NCBI RefSeq assembly: GCF_002067035.1
Contig: NZ_MVQB01000013.1
Location: 1 to 64,000, forward strand
DNA: 64,000 nt
Reading direction: 5' to 3'
Origin: Methanoregula sp. PtaB.Bin085
GTDB lineage: Archaea; Halobacteriota; Methanomicrobia; Methanomicrobiales; Methanospirillaceae
Position numbers and translations under genes: made by a program. A model generated the notes under the pieces. The model did not search any database and had not been told where the DNA came from. It saw only the letters and a program-made list of their open reading frames with translations. Positions 1-9,878 of the stretch are shown here, piece after piece (position 1 is the first letter of the stretch; every line of letters starts with the position of its first letter).

Positions 1-268
1 GGATGGTAATGGGATAAGTGACGTAGGTATCTACCGTCCTTCAACGCACATGTTTTATTTAAGGACACCCGGCTCCCCGACAACGGCGATAGACTGGGGT
101 ATCAGTTCGGATATCCCGGTAACGGGCGATTGGGATGGCAATGGGATAAGTGACGTAGGTATCTACCGTCCTTCAACGCACATGTTTTATTTAAGGACAC
201 CCGGCTCTCCGACAACAGCGATAGACTGGGGTATCAGTTCGGATATCCCGGTGACCGGTGCCTGGTAA
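1..268 (+). CDS. C-terminal fragment of a surface protein with FG-GAP-like repeats (cut by window edge)
   Basis: The reading frame is open from base 2 to the TAA at 266-268, so only the last ~88 residues are visible. They form two 44-residue units of the type [19 protein letters not shown] followed by a WGISSDIPVTG tail. The D-x-N-G-x-G-x-x-D loop is the calcium-binding signature of FG-GAP/VCBS-like beta-propeller blades. The last unit lacks the acidic loop and ends in G-A-W, like the other three repeat proteins of this window (G-K-W, G-H-W, G-R-W-L). The protein matches its neighbours closely, but the DNA uses different codons (ttatttaagg rather than ctatctccgg), so it belongs to a separate DNA subfamily. 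The catalytic or binding part lies outside the window. Confidence 0.8.
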   Translation, partial: DGNGISDVGIYRPSTHMFYLRTPGSPTTAIDWGISSDIPVTGDWDGNGISDVGIYRPSTHMFYLRTPGSPTTAIDWGISSDIPVTGAW

Positions 269-291
269 ATATAACTTTTGGTTCATCTCTC

Positions 292-315
292 AATCCGTAT
301 CGCTACATACGGATT
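292..315 (+). terminator. Perfect hairpin after the repeat gene
   Basis: AATCCGTAT at 292-300 pairs with ATACGGATT at 307-315 across a 6-nt loop, a perfect 9-bp stem that begins 24 nt after the stop codon. A C/T-rich stretch follows (319-338). Position and structure suggest a transcription end or RNA-stability hairpin. There is no long U-tract, so the terminator call is only moderate. Confidence 0.4.
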
Positions 316-464
316 CATCATACTTCCCCTTTCCCATTTCGGATAGAGAGAAGCGGGCATACCGATAATACCTGAGATAGGTATCTTTCAGAAAGGAGCT
401 GGTGGCTGGACAACATCGGGAATTGTATCCGGGACGGTGTTGCAGTCTAATTCCTGGAGGAAAT

Positions 465-614
465 ATGGAGATTCGCAGAAACATGGTCAATAGAAACTAT
501 GAATTTATTAAATTCAACGAGATCCCAATATCTCAATTAATAAAAACAATTCCCAAGTTCCCATCAATTATTAATGGGTTTTCTGCATCGTATCATCCCT
601 GCCACCCAGCATAA
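465..614 (+). CDS. Possible small ORF (49 aa) with a strong Shine-Dalgarno
   Basis: An ATG at 465 is preceded by tggaggaaat, a near-ideal GGAGG box four bases upstream, and opens a 49-codon frame ending in TAA at 612-614. The peptide is polar, has no membrane segment or recognisable motif, and ends in a His/Cys-containing tail. Its stop lies about 20 bases from the convergent permease stop at 635. Only the ribosome-binding site supports it. Otherwise the 366-base gap 269-634 holds only the hairpin at 292-315. Confidence 0.22.
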   Translation: MEIRRNMVNRNYEFIKFNEIPISQLIKTIPKFPSIINGFSASYHPCHPA

Positions 615-634
615 ATAATCTTCGGTCCCTTTAA

Positions 635-1885
635 TTACCCCTCACTCCGGATTGCTTCATATGGATTCATCAGACTACCTCTGTAAGCTGGCCAAAGGGA
701 AGAAATGCTGCCAATAAAAATTACAATAAGCAATGCAAGTCCAGCCATCGCACCAATCTCGATAACTGTGGGAATAAAAAAAGAAACTTGATGTGCACTG
801 TTAAGGGATCCTTGTGTATCCATCAAGTATAACGCAAAGACACTGATGGTAATTCCTGCAATTCCCCCAAATGCAGAAAGCAACAAGGATTCTGTGAATA
901 CTAATAAGAAAATGACATTCCTTTTCGCACCCATCGCCTTGAGCAGCCCGATCTCCCTCTGACGCTCATGGGCGACCATCGCTGATATCAGCGCGATAAG
1001 CGGGAGCGCAACAATAACCACAAAAACCGATATGAGGTTCAGGAGATCGGGAATCCCCTGGATATCTTCATTGACAGGTTCAAGGGAAAAATGTCTGTTA
1101 ATCACCCGGACTGTCCGGGATTCCGGTGAAAGATAGAATGCCCGCGTGATCCGATCTCCGACAACCTTCAACTTCTCGTCCGGGACATCCCGGATAAGAA
1201 TCGCACTGACATCTCCCGCAATGATTTTTGGAGACGATGGCGGGAGAACTCCCTTTACATTCGCAAGATTATACGCGTCTTCAAGCCGCAGGATCACCGC
1301 ATGGTCGACCGATGACCGCGTCAAATCCAGCTTTCCGGCGATGGTATATTTCTGGTCTCTGATGGAAAGCGGTGTCCCGGGATTCCCGGCAACAGCAGAA
1401 CCGATAATGACCTCGCCGGGTCCGAGAGGTTTGTCGAGAGGTTTTTGCAGCCATGGTTTGATGGTAAAATCCGTTTCCGGATCGATACCGTAGAGATTCA
1501 CCGGATCCGGCGATAATTCGGGTATGTTCAGCGTTGCGATAAAAATCTGGGGGCTCATGGATACGATCCCCGGAATTTTTTTGAGCCGACCCATGATATC
1601 TCCCTTTATCCGGAAATCTGATGGTTCGGCCATCACAATAGCAACCGTGTTTTCCGGTCCGGCACCCCGCAGGAATACCGTATACTGGGTCGGTACAACC
1701 ATGTGATCAGCTCCCATCCGTGTGACACTCCTGTTAACATCCCCTGCTGCGCCCTCCATGAGAACTTGTGATGTAAAAATTATCGCCGCAATGAATGCGA
1801 AACAGAAGAGTGTTGCCAGATTGCGGCCCGGCTTGTTCCTGATCGAGGCCGTAATAAATGTCAGGTAGTTCATCTTAAGAATCAT
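635..1885 (-). CDS. MacB/FtsX-type ABC transporter permease
   Basis: This is the membrane subunit of a MacB/LolCDE-like exporter. Using the ATG at 1885 it has ~416 residues; a second ATG (MNYLTF) lies at 1873, and longer starts would run into the ATPase gene. One N-terminal transmembrane helix (about residues 20-45) is followed by a ~220-residue extracytoplasmic MacB-PCD-like domain and three C-terminal helices. The cytoplasmic coupling loop HERQREIGLLKAMGA is typical of the family. The gene starts 2 nt after the ATPase stop and is the last gene of a four-gene operon. The upstream permease (2601-3812) is a paralogue with the same architecture, so the pair probably forms a heterodimer around the shared ATPase. 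The substrate is unknown; lipoproteins, peptides or envelope components are typical. Confidence 0.88.
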   Translation of the reverse strand: MILKMNYLTFITASIRNKPGRNLATLFCFAFIAAIIFTSQVLMEGAAGDVNRSVTRMGADHMVVPTQYTVFLRGAGPENTVAIVMAEPSDFRIKGDIMGRLKKIPGIVSMSPQIFIATLNIPELSPDPVNLYGIDPETDFTIKPWLQKPLDKPLGPGEVIIGSAVAGNPGTPLSIRDQKYTIAGKLDLTRSSVDHAVILRLEDAYNLANVKGVLPPSSPKIIAGDVSAILIRDVPDEKLKVVGDRITRAFYLSPESRTVRVINRHFSLEPVNEDIQGIPDLLNLISVFVVIVALPLIALISAMVAHERQREIGLLKAMGAKRNVIFLLVFTESLLLSAFGGIAGITISVFALYLMDTQGSLNSAHQVSFFIPTVIEIGAMAGLALLIVIFIGSISSLWPAYRGSLMNPYEAIRSEG

Positions 1886-1887
1886 GA

Positions 1888-2604
1888 TCAAATCCGGTCT
1901 GATGCAGGTTTGTCCGCCCTGGTATTGACACACGATAATTCCGGATCTGCCACCAGTTTACCCCTGACCATTCCAAAAACCCTGGATGCATATGGTATGA
2001 GATCCGGATTATGAGTGACCATGACAATTGTTGTCCCTTCGCGGTTCAGGTCCCTGAACAGGTTCATGATCTCGATCTCCGTATCAACATCAAGATCCCC
2101 GGTTGGTTCGTCTGCGATGAGGATCGCAGGACCGTTGATGAGGGAACGGGCAATGGCCACCCGTTTCATCTCACCGCTTGAAAGTGTGCCGGGATATGCA
2201 TCATTCCGGTGGGATAAACCTACTTTTTGCAGGAGTTCATCAGCCCGTGACCGGGAACCCGGTCCATCCGGGCAGAACAATGTCGGTACCATGACATTTT
2301 CAACGGCCGTCAGCGTGGGAATCAGGCCGGAGAACTGGAAGACAAATCCGATCTCTTTTGCCCGTACTTCGGCAGTTTTATCTTCAGAAAGATGATCGAT
2401 TTCCTGTCCCCGTATCCTTACAACCCCGGCAGTAGGAGTAATTAGGCCGGCCAGCATTGCAAGAAGGGTTGACTTCCCGCTTCCGGACCGTCCCAGGATA
2501 ATGATAAATTCCCCGGGATTTATGGTAAGGTCTGTATTATCTACTGCCCTTACGTCCCCCTTTGCGGTACTGAAGGTTTTTGTAATACCGGTAGCTTCTA
2601 TCAT
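1888..2604 (-). CDS. MacB/LolD-type ABC transporter ATP-binding protein
   Basis: This 238-residue ATPase powers the two flanking permeases. Visible motifs are Walker A GRSGSGKST, Q-loop FVFQFSGL, signature LSSGEMKRVAIARS, Walker B ILIADEPTGDLD and the switch histidine in MVTHNP. The start is fixed by an ATGA overlap: ATG at 2604-2602 overlaps the TGA of the upstream permease (2601-2603), and AAAGGAG lies five bases upstream. A longer in-frame extension to 2694 overlaps the permease and is not needed. Length and motifs fit the LolD/MacB class, whose systems usually work by mechanotransmission rather than translocating substrate through the membrane. Confidence 0.93.
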   Translation of the reverse strand: MIEATGITKTFSTAKGDVRAVDNTDLTINPGEFIIILGRSGSGKSTLLAMLAGLITPTAGVVRIRGQEIDHLSEDKTAEVRAKEIGFVFQFSGLIPTLTAVENVMVPTLFCPDGPGSRSRADELLQKVGLSHRNDAYPGTLSSGEMKRVAIARSLINGPAILIADEPTGDLDVDTEIEIMNLFRDLNREGTTIVMVTHNPDLIPYASRVFGMVRGKLVADPELSCVNTRADKPASDRI

Positions 2605-3812
2605 GATTCTCCTTTCCTGATGGTTTCGTATGGATCTGACCGGTTGATCAGAATTGCCGGATAGACAGAGGATATTCCGCCGATCCCTGCACACAAGAGG
2701 AGAGCAGTCCCTCCCTCGACCAACAATGCCCGGACTGATGGTATGATGAACGGAATTTTTAACGATAGTGCGATATGGTCCTGGAATAGCACCAGAATGA
2801 GTGCTGCCGCACCTATGCCGATGATGCCGCCAATAATTGCAAGGCTGAAGGATTCTGCAAGCATGAGCCTGATAACGAATCCCTTTGGTGCGCCAAGTGC
2901 CCGGATGATTGCAACTTCCTTTCTGCGTTCATGTGCAACCATCGCTGAGATGAATCCAAGGAGCGGTACAGATACCAGCGTAATTGCGAGAGTGGTGCCG
3001 AAAAGGAGATGTCTGATGGCAGCAAGCTGGCTGTTCACGGTATTGAGCAGGCCGTTGGGGGTAATTGTTTTTGTCCCCGGGACGTTTTCCTGGATTTGCT
3101 GTGCAACAGACTGCGGGGAATATCCCGGTTCCACCTTCACCAGTACAGCAGATATTTTCCCGGGAGGTATCGAGAGTTTTTTTACGGCTTTCAGCTCCGA
3201 CTCATCAGCCATTACATACGCATCTTCAAACCGGGTAAATACCGAGTTGTCAACTCCCATTCCGGTCTGTTTGAGGATTCCAACGACATGGAATGTATGG
3301 CCATAGAACATGAGATCATTCCCGACGTTCTGGATAACGGCACTGCCAATAATAATCTCGTCTTTTCCAAGTTTCATTTCCGGGTTTTCCTTCAGCCAGG
3401 CCGATATGGTGAAATCATTTTCCGGATCGATTGCTATCATCTGGACCGGGGCGGCACAACAGGATGCAAAGAGGGTTGCGATATAGATCTGGGGGCTGGC
3501 TTTTCCAACGCCGGACACGCGGGAAATTTTTTCAAGATTCGTCTCATCGAAAAAAAAGCTGGAGGGCTGCCCGTTGAGAATGATGGTCTGGCTTACCGCT
3601 GCATATTCTTCAGGCACAACAAGAATATCCGCTCCCATCCGCGACATGCCGGAATCAAGGCTTTCCTGTGCCCCGTCCACCAGGTACTGCGACGAGAATA
3701 ATGTAGCCGCGATGCATGCAAATGCAAAGATCGTTGCGATATTCCGGTACGGGCGGTTTGAAATGTTACTCCTTACCAGCGTGAAAAACCGGAGGTCTTT
3801 GGAATCATCCAT
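2601..3812 (-). CDS. MacB/FtsX-type ABC transporter permease
   Basis: This 403-residue permease is a paralogue of the one at 635-1885. An N-terminal helix (about residues 22-45) is followed by a large extracytoplasmic domain and three C-terminal helices, with the coupling loop HERRKEVAIIRALGA. The chosen start MDDSKDLRFF at 3812 lies one base after the stop of the DUF4418 gene. The extended frame to 3875 would overlap that gene. It overlaps the ATPase by four bases (ATGA). A Cys-Cys pair in the external domain (FASCCAAPVQ) is absent from the paralogue and might be lipidated, metal-binding or disulfide-forming. Confidence 0.88.
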   Translation of the reverse strand: MDDSKDLRFFTLVRSNISNRPYRNIATIFAFACIAATLFSSQYLVDGAQESLDSGMSRMGADILVVPEEYAAVSQTIILNGQPSSFFFDETNLEKISRVSGVGKASPQIYIATLFASCCAAPVQMIAIDPENDFTISAWLKENPEMKLGKDEIIIGSAVIQNVGNDLMFYGHTFHVVGILKQTGMGVDNSVFTRFEDAYVMADESELKAVKKLSIPPGKISAVLVKVEPGYSPQSVAQQIQENVPGTKTITPNGLLNTVNSQLAAIRHLLFGTTLAITLVSVPLLGFISAMVAHERRKEVAIIRALGAPKGFVIRLMLAESFSLAIIGGIIGIGAAALILVLFQDHIALSLKIPFIIPSVRALLVEGGTALLLCAGIGGISSVYPAILINRSDPYETIRKGES

Positions 3813-3813
3813 C

Positions 3814-4236
3814 TCATTCCCGTTTCCAGACGAGGTAACCGCCGATAAGGATGACCATAACTCCGAGCAGCTCAAGCACCGGCAGTGTCATTGTGCGGCA
3901 TGGGTGGGTGGCCAGTTTGCACATGCCGATCAATACTGTCGGGAACAGGATTACCAGTGCACCCAGGGCGATTGAAAAGACGCCGACAGCCTGGCGGGTC
4001 TCCGGCGTGTTCCTGGCAATGAGAAGACCCCCGGCGACCACGATCAACGCACCGATGCCGGAATCGGCACGGGCTGACCATCCGCAGGGCATCGGGAACT
4101 GCATGCCGGATACTGCCTGGACATAGAGTCCTTCCATTTCACAGACGGGAAAAATAATCCATGGAACCAGAATGATAATAATCCCCAGGATTACCAGCAG
4201 GGCACCAATACCATTAACGCGTGTATTCGAATCCAT
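3814..4236 (-). CDS. DUF4418 family membrane protein
   Basis: This 140-residue protein has about four hydrophobic segments and fits DUF4418, with conserved features including the CGWSARAD segment and the cysteines near GMCKLATHPC. It is the first gene of the ABC operon; the next gene starts one base after its stop. DUF4418 proteins are often found beside MacB-like permeases, so an accessory role in that exporter is likely, but no biochemical function is established. The start at 4236 (MDSNTRV) is preceded by GTGGT. The longer frame to 4296 adds a poorly structured N-terminus. TATA-like AT-rich sequence lies at about 4258-4283. Confidence 0.72.
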   Translation of the reverse strand: MDSNTRVNGIGALLVILGIIIILVPWIIFPVCEMEGLYVQAVSGMQFPMPCGWSARADSGIGALIVVAGGLLIARNTPETRQAVGVFSIALGALVILFPTVLIGMCKLATHPCRTMTLPVLELLGVMVILIGGYLVWKRE

Positions 4237-4365
4237 GATAACCACATTTTGAAGAAGCCTGTTATTAATGATTATTTTTGTACCATGGTCCTCCAAGGGA
4301 TTCTAACCGCTGCTTACGACAAAATTTCCAATATTCATCATTAAATAAATTGGTACCTTCCGCAT

Positions 4366-4385
4366 GTTTAATAAGATTTAAAAAA
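4366..4385 (+). promoter_or_regulatory. Candidate TATA region for the multicopper oxidase gene
   Basis: The gap 4237-4510 separates two divergent genes. On the plus strand, gtttaataagatttaaaaaa at 4366-4385 is the only strong AT-rich TATA-like stretch, which would imply a leader of ~100 nt before the ATG at 4511. The ribosome-binding site aaggag (4496-4501) sits nine bases before that ATG. No other element is recognised here. Confidence 0.3.
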
Positions 4386-4510
4386 AAGCATCAAGCACGT
4401 GTTCCGTGGTTACGCGAACATTGCAGGAATTGTGTTGTGATGTGCAGGAATTTTCCTCGGATTCAGTGCTGGAATCAGCATGCCGCATCTGAGCCAAGGA
4501 GCTGGATTGT

Positions 4511-7500
4511 ATGATTATTCCGACAAAAGATGAAATGAGCGACAGTCGATCATCCGGATCAAAGTTACTGGTATTGGTTGCCTTCGGGATGATTATTGCT
4601 CTTCTGTTGCTGAATGTCGCAGTCGTTGCGGTGGATGATGTGACGGATCTGAATGTATCAAACGTTACACCCTCCCCCGAGAATACAGAGCTGCCGATAA
4701 CCCTGGCTGCTGATCTGGTTACTCCCGATGCCACGATTGTACCAACAGAATCGCTTATCATTGCCGATGAAACTCCGGCTGATACCCCTGTTACGCCAAC
4801 GCTCTTTTCAGGTTCGTCTCAGTTTATCGACGGACCAGCAGAAATTGTGAGTACTACCGGCCTTTCCGGGATATCAAATCCATCCACGGCTGATATACAA
4901 TATACCGTCCACACTGCCAAACGTGTAACCCAGGCCCAGAGAGAAGCAGCGGCAGCAAATTATAAGGATATTCGTGAAAAGTTTTTGTTGCAGGGAAACA
5001 CCGCTCTTCCGGCAAGTCGTGGTTTTCAGATTGATACGGCATCATTCAACGGGACTCCGGGACCTTCAGTCCTGACAATGGATCCCGGCGGAGTCCCGCA
5101 CTATTTTGGCCCGTATGCGAACTGGGCCAACAGCCCGATGCCTATGGGGCATATCGCAAGTATCGCCGTTGATAATGGAGGTGAAGGGTATACAACTGCA
5201 CCCGCGGTGTCGATAGCGGATGTGTACTTCACCGGAAGCGGGGCAACTGCAACTGCGACGGTAGCCGGTGGTGCAGTTACCGGGATCACTGTCACAAACC
5301 CTGGCACGAATTATACCGCACCGGTGGTAATTATCGACGGGCCCGGGACCGGGGCAGCTGCTACTGCAACACTGGGCGGGCCTTTCTCCAGCGGGATGCG
5401 GAAATTTGTTGATACCCTTCCCGGGCTTAATTCTGCCGGGGCAAATAATCTCGGGCAGTATATCCCTGTTGCACAGTCAGACGATGCCATTTATCCCGGC
5501 AGCAATTATTACGAAATTGCGATCGTTCAGTTCACCGAGAAGATGCATTCGGATCTGCCCGAAACAACCCTGCGTGGCTATGTCCAGATTTCAACGCCGA
5601 ATGTGACCGGTCTCCACTACCCGCTGAACTATCCCAATGGTACAAATATTACCGATACCCTTGGAAGTCCCGTTTTTGGTGTTGATAAGCCCCACTATCT
5701 CGGGCCGCTTATCGTTGCAAATAATGGTACCCCAGTCAGGGTCAAATTCCAGAACTACCTGCCGGTTGGTGCAGAAGGCAATCTCTTCATCCCGGTAGAT
5801 ACCACGGTCATGGGAGCGGGCATGGGTCCGCTGGGTATGAATACAACTCCTATCTATTATACCCAGAACAGGCAGGAACTGCACCTCCATGGTGGAACGA
5901 CTCCCTGGATCAGCGACGGGACACCATACCAATGGATCACACCCGCCGGGGAATATACGGCATACCCGAAAGGTGTGAGCGTATACAATGTTCCGGATAT
6001 GCCGGATCCCGGCGATGGATCCATGACCTTCTTCTATACCAACCAGCAGAGTGCCCGGCTTATGTTCTACCATGACCATGCTCATGGCATCACACGCCTG
6101 AACGTCTATTCCGGAGCAGCAGCCGGGTACATTGTCCGGGACCAGCAGGAACGGGATATGATTGACGGTACGAATGTGACCGGTATCAATCCCACGTATG
6201 CAAAAGTTCTTCCCGATGTCGGGATCCCCCTTATCATCCAGGACAAGACCTGGGTGGACAACCGGACAATTGTGGCGCAGGACCCGACATGGGCCTGGGG
6301 CACTGATCCCGGTCAGCCGATGACCGGAGACCTGTGGTATCCCCACGTCTATATGCCGGCGCAGAATCCCTACGATGATACGGGTATCAACCCGTACGGA
6401 CGGTGGCACTACGGCCCCTGGTTCTATCCGCCAACTGCCATCACGCATGGACCTGTTTCAAACCCCTACTACGGGAACCTTAATTTCACTGGCGAACCGC
6501 CAATGATGCCAGGAACTCCCAACCCGTCCACACCCGGTGAAGCATTCATGGATACGCCCCTCGTGAACGGTGTTGCATACCCCACGATGACCGTTGATCC
6601 AAAGACATACCGTTTCAGGATCCTTAATGCGGCTAATGATCGGGCAGTGAACCTGCAGTTGTACGTTGCAGATCCGACCGTTATGACTGCCGACGGCAGG
6701 AATGATACAGAGGTCAAAATGGTGCCGGCATCACCGGGGACCCCGGGATTCCCGGCTAACTGGCCGACGGATGGAAGAGAAGGCGGTGTGCCGGATCCGG
6801 CAACAGTCGGGCCGTCGTTCATCCAGATTGGAACTGAGGGTGGTTTCCTGCCCGCACCCGTCGTTGTCCCGAACCAGCCAATCACCTGGGTCAATGACCC
6901 GACGCGGTTCGATTTCGGAAATGTTGACAAGCATACGGTTGTCCTGATGAGCGCAGAGCGTGCCGATGTCCTTGTTGACTTCTCCGCATATGCAGGAAAG
7001 ACCCTGATTCTCTACAACGATGCGCCGGCGGCATACCCGGCCGGTGTTCCCCAGTACGACTACTACACCGGCGATCCCGATCGAACTGATACCGGCGGAG
7101 CACCCACAACCCAGGCCGGCTATGGGCCCAACATCCGGACCGTTATGCAGATCAAGGTCAATAATATAACTCCGGCTCCCGCGTACGATCTCGCAACGCT
7201 GAATTCCGTATTTGCGAAGACCGCGTCGAAGCGGGGTGTCTTCGAATCATCGCAGCCACCTGTCATTGTACCGCAGGTAGCATACGGCAGTGCTTACAAC
7301 CAGGTATTTACCCAGAATAATTACGGAAGAATCAACGATCACTTCAAGAATTTCACGGCACTCTCCGGTTCATTCATCAACATCACGTTCCAGCCGAAAG
7401 CCCTGCACGATGAGATGGGTGCGGTATATGACCAGTACGGGCGGATGAGCGCAATGCTGGGGCTTGAAATTCCCTCGCCGACGTCGGTTACAGCGCAATT

Positions 7501-9709
7501 CATGCCCTATGGGTACGACAGCCCGCCAACCGACGTGATCATGAGCTCCGTCGGTGAAATGGATGGGGTTCAGGCAGGAGACGGGACCCAGATCTGGAAG
7601 ATCAGCCATAACGGTGTTGACAGCCACCCGATCCACTGGCATATGTATAATGTCCAGGTAATCAACCGCGTAGGATGGGACGGGTTTATCCGCGCCCCCG
7701 ATCGGACAGAATTGGGCTGGAAGGAAACCGTCAGGGTGAGCCCCCTTGAGGATACCGTCATAGCACTGAGGCCGGTTACCGCCTCGGTACCCTTCGAAGT
7801 CCCCGATCAGGTCAGGGCAATCACGCCTACTGCCCCTCTCGGGTCACCCATCGACGGGCCCCCGGGAGGCGGATGGTTTGACCCGATGGGCAACCCGATT
7901 ACTACGGGCGGTGCTGACCGAATCCTGAACCACCTTGTCAATTACGGATGGGAATATGTCTGGCACTGCCATATCCTCGCACATGAAGAGATGGACATGA
8001 TGCATGCTCAGGCAATATCCGTCAACCAGCCAACCTCACCTCCCGATACACTTACTTCGGGTGAGGTTACAGACATTACCAACAAGACCGCGGTATACCT
8101 TGCCTGGGTTGACCGGTCGACCAATGAAACCGACTGGATTGTCCAGAGATGCAACCTTTCCGATACCCTCTGGTACGATTTCAAGGTTGTCCCGTCATAT
8201 TCGGGGCCGCAGACGGGCGGATGGGCTATGACAGTCGATGATACTATTCCTGTCGATACAAACCCGCCCTACATGTACAGAATCAAGGCCTCCAATGTTG
8301 TGGGCGATGACTATGTTTATGACGGCGGGGTTGTTTTCCCAACCTCATGGCGAAACTCCATTGAGTCGGGAATAAACACATCCTCCTTCGCGGATCCGCC
8401 GAATGCATCGTTCACGTACTCGCCCTCGACGGGCGATGCCGCTCTCAATGTATCGTTTACCGATACATCGACAGGTTCGCCGACCGGCTGGATCTGGGAC
8501 TTTGGCGACGGGAATTTTGCTGCCGATAACGGACAGCAGAATCCGTACCATGTCTATGAAATTCCCGGAACGTACACAGTGACATTGACTGCGATGAACA
8601 TCGGCGGAAGCAATGTGTCCCCGACCACGGGAACGGTTATTGTGACAAAGGCTGCAGCACCTGCGGCTCCTTTAGCTTCCTTCACTAATGTAACTCCGAG
8701 AGAAGGAGCGGTGCCATTAACTGTCACATTCAATGCGGATGCCTCGACAAGCGATCCCGCAGTTTGGGCTACCTGGAGATGGACATTCGGCGACGGGACC
8801 TTCTCATCGGTGAAGAACGCGACACATACGTACACAACTGCCGGTAATTACACTGTTTCCCTTGCGGCGACGAACCTTGGGGGAACCGATGTGATGACCC
8901 GAACGGGCTATATCAACGTATCAATTGCTGCTCCTGTTGCGAATTTCTCTGGAACCCCCAGGACCGGAACAGCCCCGCTGACGGTCGTATTCACGGATTT
9001 ATCGACAAACGCCTCGACCAGCTGGGCATGGGACTTTGGTGACGGGAACGTCACAAATGCCACAGTTCAGAACCCGGTGCATACATACCTTCTCGCTGGT
9101 AATTACACGGTGGCTTTAACTGCAACAAATGGTGCTGGCAGCGATACCATGACGAAGGTGGGATATATAAATGTGACATCAAATAATTCTCCATACAGCG
9201 TAGGTGTCTACCGACCGTCAACACACATGTTCTACCTGCGGCCTGGAAACTGGCCTGTGGCGCCAACAACTGTCGTCAATTGGGGAATTAGTACGGATTT
9301 ACCGGTAACCGGTGACTGGAATGGGGACCGAATACCGGATGTTGGTGTCTATAGATCTTCAGCGCATACATTCTACCTGAAGAACGGCACCGTAACAACC
9401 AGTGTGAACTGGGGCGTTAGTACCGATACACCGGTAACGGGAGACTGGAATGGAGACGGACTGACGGATGTCGGTATCTACCGTCCGTCGACGCATATGT
9501 TCTACCTGAAGAACGGCTCTGTGACAACTGGTGTGAACTGGGGCGTTAGTACCGATACACCGGTAACGGGAGACTGGAATGGAGACGGACTGACGGATGT
9601 CGGCATCTTCCGTCCGTCGACGCATATGTTCTACATGAAAAACGGTTCCGTGACAACGGGCATCGATTGGGGGGTCAGCTCGGATTTGCCGGTTACCGGG
9701 AAATGGTAA
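4511..9709 (+). CDS. Giant secreted multicopper oxidase with PKD domains and FG-GAP-like repeats
   Basis: This is a 1732-residue mosaic. An N-terminal hydrophobic segment (residues ~20-40) is a signal peptide or anchor. Residues ~220-295 hold a twofold Gly/Ala-rich beta repeat ([11 protein letters not shown]...[10 protein letters not shown]). The multicopper oxidase core has all four copper motifs: HLHGG (~458), HDHAHG (~521), HPIHWH (~1039) and [13 protein letters not shown] (~1152), supplying the type 1, 2 and 3 copper ligands. An FN3-like segment (~1175-1285) precedes three PKD domains (~1297-1560, each with WDFGDG or WTFGDG), then four FG-GAP-like repeats (1563-1732) ending in G-K-W. The family couples oxidation of metals or phenols to O2 reduction, which is notable in a presumed anaerobe. 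The start has GGAG nine bases upstream. Confidence 0.9.
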   Translation: MIIPTKDEMSDSRSSGSKLLVLVAFGMIIALLLLNVAVVAVDDVTDLNVSNVTPSPENTELPITLAADLVTPDATIVPTESLIIADETPADTPVTPTLFSGSSQFIDGPAEIVSTTGLSGISNPSTADIQYTVHTAKRVTQAQREAAAANYKDIREKFLLQGNTALPASRGFQIDTASFNGTPGPSVLTMDPGGVPHYFGPYANWANSPMPMGHIASIAVDNGGEGYTTAPAVSIADVYFTGSGATATATVAGGAVTGITVTNPGTNYTAPVVIIDGPGTGAAATATLGGPFSSGMRKFVDTLPGLNSAGANNLGQYIPVAQSDDAIYPGSNYYEIAIVQFTEKMHSDLPETTLRGYVQISTPNVTGLHYPLNYPNGTNITDTLGSPVFGVDKPHYLGPLIVANNGTPVRVKFQNYLPVGAEGNLFIPVDTTVMGAGMGPLGMNTTPIYYTQNRQELHLHGGTTPWISDGTPYQWITPAGEYTAYPKGVSVYNVPDMPDPGDGSMTFFYTNQQSARLMFYHDHAHGITRLNVYSGAAAGYIVRDQQERDMIDGTNVTGINPTYAKVLPDVGIPLIIQDKTWVDNRTIVAQDPTWAWGTDPGQPMTGDLWYPHVYMPAQNPYDDTGINPYGRWHYGPWFYPPTAITHGPVSNPYYGNLNFTGEPPMMPGTPNPSTPGEAFMDTPLVNGVAYPTMTVDPKTYRFRILNAANDRAVNLQLYVADPTVMTADGRNDTEVKMVPASPGTPGFPANWPTDGREGGVPDPATVGPSFIQIGTEGGFLPAPVVVPNQPITWVNDPTRFDFGNVDKHTVVLMSAERADVLVDFSAYAGKTLILYNDAPAAYPAGVPQYDYYTGDPDRTDTGGAPTTQAGYGPNIRTVMQIKVNNITPAPAYDLATLNSVFAKTASKRGVFESSQPPVIVPQVAYGSAYNQVFTQNNYGRINDHFKNFTALSGSFINITFQPKALHDEMGAVYDQYGRMSAMLGLEIPSPTSVTAQFMPYGYDSPPTDVIMSSVGEMDGVQAGDGTQIWKISHNGVDSHPIHWHMYNVQVINRVGWDGFIRAPDRTELGWKETVRVSPLEDTVIALRPVTASVPFEVPDQVRAITPTAPLGSPIDGPPGGGWFDPMGNPITTGGADRILNHLVNYGWEYVWHCHILAHEEMDMMHAQAISVNQPTSPPDTLTSGEVTDITNKTAVYLAWVDRSTNETDWIVQRCNLSDTLWYDFKVVPSYSGPQTGGWAMTVDDTIPVDTNPPYMYRIKASNVVGDDYVYDGGVVFPTSWRNSIESGINTSSFADPPNASFTYSPSTGDAALNVSFTDTSTGSPTGWIWDFGDGNFAADNGQQNPYHVYEIPGTYTVTLTAMNIGGSNVSPTTGTVIVTKAAAPAAPLASFTNVTPREGAVPLTVTFNADASTSDPAVWATWRWTFGDGTFSSVKNATHTYTTAGNYTVSLAATNLGGTDVMTRTGYINVSIAAPVANFSGTPRTGTAPLTVVFTDLSTNASTSWAWDFGDGNVTNATVQNPVHTYLLAGNYTVALTATNGAGSDTMTKVGYINVTSNNSPYSVGVYRPSTHMFYLRPGNWPVAPTTVVNWGISTDLPVTGDWNGDRIPDVGVYRSSAHTFYLKNGTVTTSVNWGVSTDTPVTGDWNGDGLTDVGIYRPSTHMFYLKNGSVTTGVNWGVSTDTPVTGDWNGDGLTDVGIFRPSTHMFYMKNGSVTTGIDWGVSSDLPVTGKW

Positions 9710-9729
9710 TCCTCTCTTTTTTCTCTGAA
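9710..9729 (+). terminator. T-rich terminator after the multicopper oxidase
   Basis: The stop codon is followed at once by cctctcttttttctctg, a pyrimidine/T tract of the kind that ends transcription in archaea. The rest of the gap to 9878 is AT-rich. It holds a weak hairpin (ccgtt...aacgg near 9828-9846) and a TATA-like cctataattta (~9851), presumably the promoter of the next gene. Confidence 0.4.
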
Positions 9730-9878
9730 CCGTTTGATTAAACAACAGAACCAATTGGTTAGTTGTTAATAATTGTTCGATAGGGTATTTTTTTTAATCT
9801 TGTTTGCTATTTTTTTGATGAATAATCCGTTAAAAACTAAAAACGGATGTCCTATAATTTATTCGATGAGGATGGTTT

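Noticed and set aside
290-490. 66-codon minus-strand ORF after the repeat gene
   Set aside because: It overlaps the terminator hairpin and has no ribosome-binding site or domain; the alternative frame from 402 is reduced to a possible 49-codon ORF at 465.
5591-6448. 285-codon minus-strand ORF
   Set aside because: It lies entirely opposite the multicopper oxidase core, which has all copper motifs; no domain or ribosome-binding site supports it.
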